Position numbers and translations under genes: made by a program. The notes under the pieces were generated by a model that saw only the letters and a list, made by a program, of their open reading frames with translations, made no database searches and had not been told where the DNA came from. DNA of 64,000 nt, from assembly GCA_018873225.1 (NCBI GenBank), contig JAEILZ010000004.1:620001-684000 (forward strand), given 5' to 3'. Positions 55,556-64,000 of this stretch are shown here, one piece after another. Source of the DNA: [Phialemoniopsis] sp. UDSM-2020. Taxonomy: Eukaryota; Ascomycota; Sordariomycetes; Thyridiales; Thyridiaceae. The first letter of the stretch is position 1, and every line of letters starts with the position of its first letter.

Positions 55556-56305
55556 ATGTCCGCCCCGAGGTCCCTTGCGCGGCCGCTGCTGTGCTTTTCC
55601 CAGGCTGCACGCCGCAATTCCTCGCGATTGAGCACACAAAGAACACCGACCCTGCACCAGACATCACGGCAGACGCCCTCCATCTCCTGTGAGTCCTGCA
55701 AAACCTGTGCCGCGCCCAGCCGCGAAAGCCCGGGGCGCCCACGATGCCGTAGCTCCGTATACCCCGAGCCACGCTGACCGCGATACATCGCAGCACTGAT
55801 ACCCTCACGGTCCTTCCGGCCCCAAATACGAGCCTTCTCTTCAACTCCGGCAGCTTCGCACGGCCATGTCCACCCGCCCAAGCCCGGTGAGGAGTGAGTC
55901 TTTCCCCCAAGAGCCTCGGGATATTGCCCATGACCTTCGGCTCGCTAACCTAGATTCGCCAGACTGTACATCACCTTCATAGATAAAGAGGGCGACGAGC
56001 ACAAGTTTGCCGTCTCCGAGGGCGACAACCTGCTCGACATCGCGCAGGCCAACGACCTCGAGATGGAGGGCGCGTGCGGCGGCTCCTGCGCCTGCTCGAC
56101 GTGCCACGTCATTGTCTTGGACGAGGACCACTACGACAAGATGCCCGAGCCCGACGACGACGAGAACGACATGCTCGACCTGGCGTTCGGCCTGACCGAG
56201 ACGAGCCGCCTCGGCTGCCAGGTCACAATGTCCAAGGAGCTCGACGGGCTCAAGGTCAAGCTGCCGACCATGACGAGGAATCTGCAGGCTAGCGACTTTA
56301 AGTGA
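55556..56305 (+). CDS. YAH1: Mitochondrial [2Fe-2S] ferredoxin (adrenodoxin / Yah1 type)
   Basis: Electron carrier for iron-sulfur cluster and heme A biosynthesis in the mitochondrial matrix. The precursor has 194 aa; exons 55556-55688, 55794-55893 and 55954-56305. The N-terminal 70 residues are rich in Arg and Ser with few acidic residues, a clear presequence. The mature domain starts near EEFARLYITFIDKEGDE. The cluster ligands are Cys 119, 125 and 128 in CGGSCACSTCH, and Cys 166 in RLGCQ (C-x5-C-x2-C-x37-C). The acidic region EPDDDENDMLD mediates reductase contact in this family. Cys 123 is an additional residue also known in the yeast protein. It is convergent with the Rrp15 gene. Confidence 0.94.
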
Positions 56306-56726
56306 TTTTGTCTCGGTCCTGTTGTCGGCTGAAAAGGGACGGACGGTCGTGGGATTAGGCCGGGCGTGACGTGACGATGTGTAGGGTTGCGGAAACTTCT
56401 TGCAGACGAAGTTTTCCGTGTACGTTTAATCTGAAGGGTGACTGTGTATGGAGCGGCTATGAATATTCTGCTCACCTCAAGAGGGAGCACATCTGTACAA
56501 TAGATCAAAGAGGGCATGTACGGCACAGGTTACGGCGCGACTCTGGGGATCTGTGTGTATCATCAAAAAAGGAAATACCAAACGGACATTCATCTCTAAT
56601 CGCACGTTTGCCGTTTCATTCATGGGCGGTGGTATCATTACTCTCTGACTGAAGTCTTCAACCTCTAAATGCATTTTATGCCTCTGACAGTGACAATGTC
56701 TCGGTCCTGTGCCTTGCCTTGCTTCT
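56306..56726. other. Convergent 3' intergenic region
   Basis: 421 bp between two converging genes; contains only 3' UTR sequence as far as can be seen. Confidence 0.4.
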
Positions 56727-57695
56727 CTACGCCTCTTCGAGAGGCCCCTTCTTCAAGCCCCCTCCGCCAGCAGCAATCAGGTCCAGGAACCCCTTCTTGC
56801 TCATCTCAGCCACCTTCTCCTCCCTCCTGCCCATGCCGATCACGCCCTGCGTCCGTGCCGTCCTCTCCGCCTCGGCGGCCTTCACCTGCGCCGCGCGCAC
56901 CGCGTTGAACAGCTTGACCACACCCCTCTGCGCGACTTTGCGCAGCCTCTTCTCCGTCGCCATGATCTGCGCCGTCGTCTCCATGTCCACCCCTACTACC
57001 TCGGCCTCGTCCGGTGTGAGACCGGTGGCCGTGCTGGCGACGAGCACGTCGCGCACGCGGCCCTTCTCCATGGCCAGGCGCTTCTGCTCGCGCAGGCGCC
57101 GCCGGGCCTTGTTCTCGAGCGCCTGGTCGACGGCGTCGCGCGCGCTCTGCTGCGCCTGCGCCGACCGCGCGAGGACCGGGTCGGCGCGCCGCGTCGTCGA
57201 GAGCTTGGTGGACAGGATCTTGGAGAGCGAGGTGGCGAAGGCGGCCGGGTCGTTGCGCTTCGACTTTGAGGACAGCTTGATGCGGTTCGGGTTCCCGCCG
57301 CCGTCGTCTTCGTCGGAATCTTCATCGTCGTCGTCGGATGAGGATTCTAGCGGTGCGTCGCGGGCTGCTGTTTGTGTGGTGGATTGGGGTTTCTTGCTCT
57401 TCTTCGGTGTGGGTTGCTTGGTTTTCCTGCTTGATGCGGGTGCTGATGACGAGTCTGAGTCGTTGCCTGAGCCCGAGTCTGAAGCTCCGTCGTCCACCAC
57501 GGCGTTGTCGAGGTCCTCGTTGTCCGAGTCGAGGAGGTTGACCGCCTTGAAGTCTGCATTGCCGCCTGTTTGCGGGGCCTCGTCCTCCGAATCGCTGTGG
57601 TACTGTCGCTGCTTCCTCTGCTTCTTGGCCGGCCTGAGGGACTTTAACCTCGCCTGGCTGTCGAGCGACCTCTTTTTCGCTGGTTGTCCGCCCAT
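56727..57695 (-). CDS. RRP15: Rrp15-like ribosomal RNA processing protein
   Basis: Nucleolar factor for 60S subunit assembly (27S and 5.8S/25S rRNA maturation). Single exon, 322 aa. The N-terminus is basic and Ser/Asp-rich (KKRSLDSQARLKSLRPAKKQRKQ, then long acidic runs with SSSDDDDEDSDED). The Rrp15 domain is in the second half: DPAAFATSLSKILSTKL, RSAQAQQSARD, LREQKRLAMEKGRV, EKRLRKVAQRGVVKLFNAV and SKKGFLDLIAAGGG. These blocks and the length are typical. No intron was seen. Confidence 0.92.
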   Translation of the reverse strand: MGGQPAKKRSLDSQARLKSLRPAKKQRKQRQYHSDSEDEAPQTGGNADFKAVNLLDSDNEDLDNAVVDDGASDSGSGNDSDSSSAPASSRKTKQPTPKKSKKPQSTTQTAARDAPLESSSDDDDEDSDEDDGGGNPNRIKLSSKSKRNDPAAFATSLSKILSTKLSTTRRADPVLARSAQAQQSARDAVDQALENKARRRLREQKRLAMEKGRVRDVLVASTATGLTPDEAEVVGVDMETTAQIMATEKRLRKVAQRGVVKLFNAVRAAQVKAAEAERTARTQGVIGMGRREEKVAEMSKKGFLDLIAAGGGGLKKGPLEEA

Positions 57696-58251
57696 GATTT
57701 GTGTGTTCGATTGGCTTTGGATGATACCGACTGGTGGTGGAAGTGCTCACTGCAGAAATGCAGCCAAGAAGAAAAATTTAGGAAAGCTTGGGAGAAAGGC
57801 GGCAGAATTGATTTGGGAGCGGGTCCCGCTGCGGGCGGTGAACAGGCCATATATAAAGTGGGGGACGATTTTTGGTGTTATCAAGCGAGAGGAGAAGAGT
57901 GGATTTCCCTCGCCAAAACTCAGCCACGAAGTTCACACCAAGACAGCCAGTGCCTTTCAGGCTAGCATTGAGCCATGGTTTTCTTGGCGACTAGAGTCGC
58001 GAACGTTTGCGGGGTGCAAGGGCCTTCTGATCTTCACTCGTTTCTCAAGATGGCGAAAGAAGTTTCTTCGGGTTAGAGCATGATCAACTTGAGAGTCCTG
58101 ATTTGCTCTGAGGCATTGGAGCTCGTCTACATGGTAGCGGTGCTTGACCAGTCCCTCTTCCTCACTTCGAATTGAATACAGCAAGAAAACCACGAGGCAA
58201 GTTTGCAAGCTGCTGTTGACTGGGCATCTGTTGCTACAGGACAGTTTGCTT
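57696..58251. other. Intergenic region, no gene seen
   Basis: 556 bp between two minus-strand genes, holding the Rrp15 promoter and the methyltransferase 3' UTR. A plus-strand frame that crosses this area from the Rrp15 locus has no coding character. Confidence 0.45.
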
Positions 58252-59012
58252 TCAAGGTAGGTAGACACTGATCTCCAGCCCGCTCTTGTATGGTAGTGTG
58301 AGATTCACAAATCCACTCCCCAGATCACGCAAGTACTCCAAGAGTTCCTTATATGCCTTGGCAGCTCCGACGCTGTTGTCGGTTATGACCACGGCGCCAT
58401 GGCGCATCTTGGGCTGGACAAGCTTCAAAGCTGGCAAGGCCATGGGAGCCCAAACTGTTTGGCACGCAAGATAGTCAGTGATTTGTTTGCTACCAGACTA
58501 CAAGTACGGAGGAAGGGTGTCTCACTGTCGAGGAGGAGGGCATCAACATCCTCCAAGTCGACCTTGAGCGTCTCTCTCAAGTCGCCCTCACGCAGATCGA
58601 TCACGTTGCTGACTGTGTTGCCGCACTCGGCCCAATACTTGCGAGCTTGCACGCATTTATCCGGCTCGTGCTCCGTGGCAATCACTCGTCCCGTCTTGCC
58701 ACTCACCGCAGCGTTGGCCGCCACGGCGAGCGCGAGATAAATCGTGCTCACTCCATACGACGTACCGGCTTCCACGACTGTTGTGGCATTGATGGCTCTC
58801 AGAAACTGATAAACGTACTGGGACTTGTCTTCGTCAAGGGCAATGAATTTGTCCTTCATCACCTCCGCGAATGGGCGGTCCTTAAAGTCATCCTTGGTCA
58901 AGGACGACTCCTGCGCAGACGATTCGGCATGCAAGCGGGCCAGGAGTGCCTGGATGTGCTCCGGAGCCCTTTGGAGCGGATTCGGAGCTGCGGCTTCTTG
59001 GGCGGACAACAT
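58252..59012 (-). CDS. SAM-dependent O-methyltransferase (family 3, CCoAOMT/COMT-like)
   Basis: A soluble methyltransferase of 229 aa. Exons 59012-58526 and 58454-58252, joined at LLLD-IWAPMALPALKL. SAM-binding motifs are VVEAGTSYGVSTIYLA, IATEHEPDKCVQARKY and DVDALLLD; RHGAVVITDNSV and the end LTLPYKSGLEISVYLP are as in bacterial-type O-methyltransferase family 3. I use ATG 59012 (MLSAQEAAAPNP), since this gives the usual length. An in-frame ATG at 59132 would add 40 residues unlike the family. The substrate, often a catechol-type phenol, is not known. Confidence 0.9.
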
Positions 59013-59484
59013 GGCTTTTTTTATCACCTTGATACTTGATCTGGATATAGATATCACATCCTGGATTGAACCTGAGAGAATCGTCTTGAGGTGAGTAATT
59101 AAGTGTTGATGACGAATCCCTCTTCCGGCCATGGCCGTGATCGGGCTCTAAGGTGCCCCAATACGAGGGAACTCGCAGCGGACCTCATTTAAGCTGACAC
59201 CCGCTAGCAAGGGGAAGCTCTACTTGCGCCAGTTGTGTAGATGCCCGCTTGACGAGTCTGGCTAGTCGTCGCAACGTTGCTCCGTACTCGGCCAAGCTTT
59301 CAGACAAGCTTTCTGTACTCCGTACCAGATGATCTGATTAGATTAGATCCACGCCATCCACATCTCCCATTCCCCCAGCACTTTCTTCCTGCATCTTCCC
59401 CCTTTTTTCTTTCTTTCTTTTCCCCGCAACTTGGCGGGAAAGCTTAGGTCAATCCACGTCTTCCTTCTATAATCTTTGGTCACC
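59013..59484. promoter_or_regulatory. Bidirectional promoter between methyltransferase and siderophore transporter
   Basis: 472 bp between divergent genes, with a pyrimidine-rich run (CTTTCTTTCTTTTCCCC) near 59,410-59,426, about 60 bp before the transporter ATG; such CT-rich stretches are frequent in fungal promoters. I did not find a clear GATA-type iron-regulator pair. Confidence 0.4.
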
Positions 59485-61355
59485 ATGAATATCGCGGCCA
59501 ACACCACGGTCGAGGCAGCCCAGATCGGCCCTGCATCGGGAGACGACATAAACCTCCCTCAAGATGTTGCACGGGAGAAGCCGGAAGAGAAGCCGGGCCA
59601 ATCTTCTGACAAGGCGGAAGAAGCGCAGCCAACTGCACAGCCGACACTTCCAGAGCTACCGAAATATCAGAAAATCATACTCTGGACTGGGTAAGTCATT
59701 ATCACTTATATGATTAGGGAGCCGAGAATTGACTTTCATTGAACAGCATCGCCCTCACGGCATACGCCAGTGGTCTCGACAACTTCACCATGTCAGTCTA
59801 TCTCCAGCAGGCCGCGTCCGAATTCAACGGCATCGTGCAGTACACCACGCTGGCCGTCATTCAGAGCATGATCCTAGGCGTGGGCAAGCCCGTCTTTGCC
59901 AAGCTGGCGGATACCTTTGGTCGTGCCTTTACATATGCCATCTCCATCGTCTTCTTCACCATCGGCACGGTCGTCATCGCCTCGTCCAAGTCCATCCAAG
60001 GGCTCGGCGCCGGCATGGTCTTCTTCTCCATCGGCAATACCGGCGTCACCTTTAGCCAGTCTGTCACTGTGGCCGACCTCGTCGGCGTGAGGTGGCGCAC
60101 GACTATCGGCAATGTCTTTGCCATCCATTTCATCATCAACTTTGGCGTCGCGAGCAAGATCACCGCCTCCATGATCCCCGACCGCTGGCGCTGGGGCGTA
60201 GGCATGTTCACCATTATCAACCCGTTCGTCACGGCGCCCATCATCACCGTCCTCGGCCTGCAACAGTGGCGGGCCTACAAGGCTGGGCTGCTGGCACCTT
60301 ACCCGTATCGCGGCATGGGCTTCCTGACTGCCCTGAAGGCCCTCGCCAGCGACCTCGACCTGATCGGTCTCTTTACAATGGCTGGCGGATTCTTGCTGAT
60401 CCTCCTTCCTCTCACCATCGCCGGCGCCGCTCCCCACGGCTACCAGACCGGCTACATCATCGCCATGTTCGTCCTCGGCGCTGCCCTGCTTGCCCTCTGG
60501 CCGTGGGTGGAGCTCAAGGTAGCCAAGACGCCGCTCGTCAACATGCGCAAGATCGCGCGCAACCCCAACGTGCTGGTCCCCGCCGCCATCATCTTCTGCG
60601 ACCAATTCAGCTACGCCATGACCTACACTCCCGCCTTCCAGTGGTGCCGCATCATGTTCGGCTGGGGCATCGGCGACGCCGCCTACTTCTACTACACGCA
60701 GTCCCTTTGTCTCGTCGTCTTTGCCATCGTCGGCGGCTTCATCGCGACCGTCACCCGGCGCTACAAGTGGGTGACCTTTGCCGGCGCGTGCATTCGCCTG
60801 CTGGGCCTGGGCCTGATGGTCCGGTACCGCGACGCCGGCAGCTCGACTTTCCAGGCCGTCATGCCGCAAGTAATCCAGGGCCTGGGCGGGGGGCTCATGA
60901 CGGCCAACATCCTCGTCGCCGCGCAGGCCGCAGTGCCGCACTCGGAGATGGCCATCGTGACCGGGTTCTACCTGCTGCTGCTGCAACTCGGCAGCGCCAT
61001 CGGCGCCGCCGTCGTGGGCGCCGTGCAGAAGCAGCTGCGCGGCGAGCTGCACGCGGCGCTAGACCCGCCAATGGTCAACGCGACCGTCGGCGAGCGCATC
61101 TACGCCCAGGGCAGCAACGCGCTGGCGGCGTACCCGATCGGCACGCCGGTGCGGGCGGGCGTGATCAAGGCGTGGAGTCTGAACATGCACCAGATCATCA
61201 CGGGGGCTATTACTATTGCCGCGGTTGATGTCATCTTGTGTGCCTTGCTACCGGACAAGCAGCTGTCTGATAGGCAGAAGTTGGTGGATGACGAGCCTGC
61301 TTCGACGTTTGCGCCTACCTCTATGCGCACTTCGCGTAAAAGTCTGGAAGCTTAG
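59485..61355 (+). CDS. MFS siderophore iron transporter
   Basis: Uptake of ferric siderophores at the plasma membrane, or export of a related chelator. The protein has 604 aa; exons 59485-59690 and 59747-61355. A hydrophilic N-terminus of about 65 residues is followed by 14 predicted membrane segments, the number typical of this family. Features: GLDNFTMSVYLQQAASEF, LADTFGRAFTYAISIVFFT, SKSIQGLGAGMVF, IPDRWRWGVGMFTI, CDQFSYAMTYTPAFQWC and the C-terminal half with MPQVIQGLGGGLM. Together these are those of Sit1/MirB-type transporters. The ligand is not readable. Divergent from an O-methyltransferase; no siderophore synthetase is in the window. Confidence 0.9.
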
Positions 61356-62007
61356 GCTTTATTTCCTTTAACGCATGACAGGGCTATAACGTCTTGAGCA
61401 TTGTCTTCCTTTGGCTGACACAATGATGATCTTTTACTTTTCTGTTATCGACATCTGTATGTCCAGTGATGCTATACGCATGAAAATCTAGAGGCACATC
61501 ACTACTAGTTGACGGAAACACCGCCCAAAATTCTTCGTCCATTACTTCGTGGTATCTCCATCACGCCAGTGCGGGAGCCTAAATGTGTTGTTTGGTCCTA
61601 AAGATAACAGCTTGATCATTTGCAATCTTCAAAGGCAATCACCTCAGGATATCTCTAGCAAGCAACAGGCAGAACAGCCAGTGGGGGCGCACCCAACGCT
61701 CGCCAAGCTCGAGTCGGGGTCAAGTGGTGCCAGATCGTGGGCGTCTCGAGGACGGATCAGGCTAAGCGGTGGTCCCAAATGCAGGCACCATCTCAGCTGC
61801 GGCCTGCTTGGCGTCCTGTCACTAGTCTCAGCCGCGCACTTTTAGACGAATTCCTCGAGGGCGAATAGAAATACATATCAGCCCATCACCCACGGTCTAG
61901 CTTTGTCTCGTCCTCTCTTCCCCAGTCAATCGTGCAACGTCCCTTCATCCCAGGTCTCTTGATACTCAACACGCCGCCGTCCTCTCGTTGTTGTCGTCGT
62001 CGTCACG
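61356..62007. other. Intergenic region, no gene seen
   Basis: 652 bp between two plus-strand genes; 3' UTR of the siderophore transporter and promoter of the DUF4246 gene. No motif identified. Confidence 0.45.
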
Positions 62008-64000
62008 ATGCGCCACATCCTCACCACGGCGGGCCGCTGTTTCGCCTGCGACAAGATCCACGACAGCGACCTCTTCGACCAGAAAAAGACTGATGTCGGC
62101 CCCCCGCACTTCGGTCCTGGCCACCCGAAGGAGCCCAAGACCAGGGCCCAGAAGAAGTCAATCGCCTCTCAGATGTTTGAGAATGTGACCCTCATGGCCT
62201 CCAAGGCTCTCGGGACCCAGTCCGCCTCGACTGCGTCCTCCGAGGAGCGTATCAGCCTTCCCGGCTTCGGCCTGCCCGTCAATCATGACCTCAATGGCGT
62301 GAAGGCATTTCCACATGCCATTGGAGACATGGAGCTCGTGCAGAGCCTCGGCATCACCAACAGGGAGCGCAGGATGATGACCTTTATTGGTGCCATCACC
62401 GACAAGCCCGAGTGGGAGCGCAAGGTCTTTGACGAGACTATCATTGCCAAGTGGAAGGAAGAGGCTATGGCTATGACCATACCGACCGAGGACGATAACT
62501 TTAACGACGAGGAGGATGTATTCATGTCGGAGAAGATGTTCCAGAACGTAGGTGTTATGATCTCAACGGTGATTTGCTAGGCTAACAAGCATCACCCAGT
62601 GCATCTCGGAGCTCCAGGATAAGGCTACCCGCTTCAAGGAGACTGGACTGATCAATACCATCGACGCCGAGGTGACGGTAGTCAAGTCGGATACCAATGT
62701 CCCCAGTGACCTCTCTGAGGCGCTCAGGGCTGGCGTCAAGGTGCTTGAGGACGTGCCGGAGGGTTTCAAGGACTGGCATCCCCGCTCTGACAACCTGGTC
62801 CTGGACTTGCTGCACCCTTCACTGTTTCCTGTTATCTACGGCCGCTCATATGCTCTGCCTACCGAAAAACTCACTCTTAAGAACTGGAACAGCTACCGTG
62901 GAACACCGGAGCTGGTGCCCGCATTCATGAAGAAGGAGGGTGACGGTCCTGGTCAGGACATCGAGGGGCGTCATCTTGGCAGCCTGCCCATCGGCTGGGG
63001 TAACTACCAGTGGCTCCCTACCAATATCGAATGGTCCGAGTCCGGCCCCAAGGTCGCGGGCTATATCAACAACCTCCACCCTGAAGAGCACAAGCAGCTA
63101 TACCCCGTGCTAGAGAAGTTTGTAGGTGCCGCCGTTCCCATGTGGGAGGAGTGCCTCTCTTGGTGGTCAGATCGCCGGCGACAGACCTTCGACAGGACCT
63201 CCGACGAAGAGGATTACCACCTGCCCGAGGGCGTCGAATACCCCAGGCCCCCGAGGGAGGAGGGCGAAGAGGAGGACTCGGACGAAGACGGCGAGGAGTA
63301 CAAGTGGACCGACGAGTACCAGGACTGGTGGGTCGAGAACCGCATCATCACCTACCGCGAGCCGAGCGACTTCAAGCCCTTTGCCGAGCAGGTCGACCTC
63401 TCGGCACGCCTCGACTTCCGGCGCGACTTCCCCGAGGGGTTCCAGGTCATCTTCAAGCTGGCCAACATCCACCTGACGCCCGAGAAGCCGAGCTACGGCG
63501 GCGGCACCTGGCACGTCGAGGGCGCGCTCAACGAGCGCATCGCCGCGACGGCGCTGTACTACTACGACGAGGACAACATCACCGAGTCCCGCCTCGCCTT
63601 CCGCCAGGGCATCGACGCCGAGCACCTCATCATGATACCGGACCAGAGCCTGCACAACTCGCTCGAGAAGTATCTGGGCGTCGAGCAGGACGGCGTGGCG
63701 ATCCAGAACCTCGGCAGCGTGGCCACGCGGCCCGGGAGGATGCTCGCCTTCCCCAACGCCCTGCAGCACAAGGTCCAGCCCTTTGAGCTCGCGGATGACA
63801 CCCGGGCGGGCCACCGCAAGATCCTCGCCATGTTCCTGATCGACCCGCACCGCCCCGTGCTGTCGACGGCCAACGTGCCGCCGCAGCGGCGCGACTGGTG
63901 GGCGCCGCAGGTGCGCGGCGTGCCGGCGTTTGCGCGCCTGCCGCTTGAGATCTTTGAGCACATCATGGACTTTATCGAGTTCCCCATCTCGTGGGACTCG
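62008..64000 (+). CDS. DUF4246-family protein, 3' end outside the window
   Basis: Large fungal protein of unknown role; exons 62008-62547 and 62600->64000, with an open frame to the window edge (more than 640 aa). Family blocks: LPGFGLPVNHDLNGVKAFP, the helical MMTFIGAITDKPEWERKVFD, DWHPRSDNLVLDLLHPSLFP, IGWGNYQWLPTNIEW, GYINNLHPEEHKQLYPVLEK, an acidic insert (about 400-430), then NIHLTPEKPSYGGGTWHVEG, which leads to ALYYYDEDNI. Spaced H-x-E in TWHVEG, a later His in ALQHKVQPF and an Arg in HRKIL resemble the metal triad and co-substrate Arg of 2-oxoglutarate/Fe(II) oxygenases; this is inference. The visible C-terminus reads LPLEIFEHIMDFI. Confidence 0.88.

Noticed and set aside
56074..56120. 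Additional Cys within the ferredoxin cluster loop as a novelty
   Set aside because: A Cys at this place is known in yeast Yah1-type ferredoxins, so it is not unusual.
56719..58083. 454-codon open frame on the plus strand opposite Rrp15
   Set aside because: It mirrors the Ser/Asp-rich Rrp15 repeats; the minus-strand reading has the recognisable domain.
59874..61052. 392-codon open frame on the minus strand
   Set aside because: Antisense shadow of the siderophore transporter, with Asp/Gly/Ala-rich low-complexity text and no family features.
63167..63961. 264-codon minus-strand frame
   Set aside because: Antisense to the conserved DUF4246 exon.

Overview
The window is from a filamentous ascomycete (Pezizomycotina, most likely Sordariomycetes). 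Nearly every gene carries short introns (about 50-85 bp) with GT..AG ends and CTAAC/CTGAC-type branch sites. The families are typically fungal: Zn2Cys6 activators, sugar porters, fungal CorA-like proteins, AA9 with a CBM1, siderophore transporters, DUF7924 and DUF4246. I resolve 30 protein genes or gene fragments. Most models were assembled by hand from splice signals, with reading phase checked across every junction. The first gene and the last gene run off the window.

Layout. 1-21 kb: a truncated Zn2Cys6 factor, a sugar porter, a ZIF-like MFS transporter, a secreted GH3 beta-glucosidase, an acyltransferase-like protein, a DUF7924 protein, then a trio of aspartase/fumarase-superfamily lyase, divergent Zn2Cys6 factor and sugar porter. 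21-34 kb: a small hypothetical, a CorA-like membrane protein, a tandem-repeat intergenic region, mitochondrial malic enzyme, another sugar porter and a GH78 alpha-L-rhamnosidase. 35-43 kb: a broken Dal5-type transporter remnant, a peroxisomal flavin amine oxidase, a Zn2Cys6 factor, a fourth sugar porter and a RidA/YjgF imine deaminase, which together look like a small catabolic cluster. 43-52 kb: a SET-domain protein with a signal peptide, a short-chain dehydrogenase, an APH-fold kinase, an unrecognised 622-aa protein and an AA9-CBM1 polysaccharide monooxygenase. 53-64 kb: more conserved genes (Ugo1-like carrier, Yah1-type ferredoxin, Rrp15, O-methyltransferase, siderophore transporter, DUF4246).

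Together the left 52 kb is an accessory, plant-biomass and nutrient-uptake region: three carbohydrate-active enzymes, four sugar porters and three Zn2Cys6 regulators. The right end is closer to core genome. Notable structural points are two GC-AG introns, a 15-nt microexon whose skipping would abolish a zinc cluster in frame, an intron with a triplicated branch-site repeat, and paired CreA-type palindromes upstream of sugar-related genes. I saw no tRNA, rRNA, CRISPR array or intact transposon.
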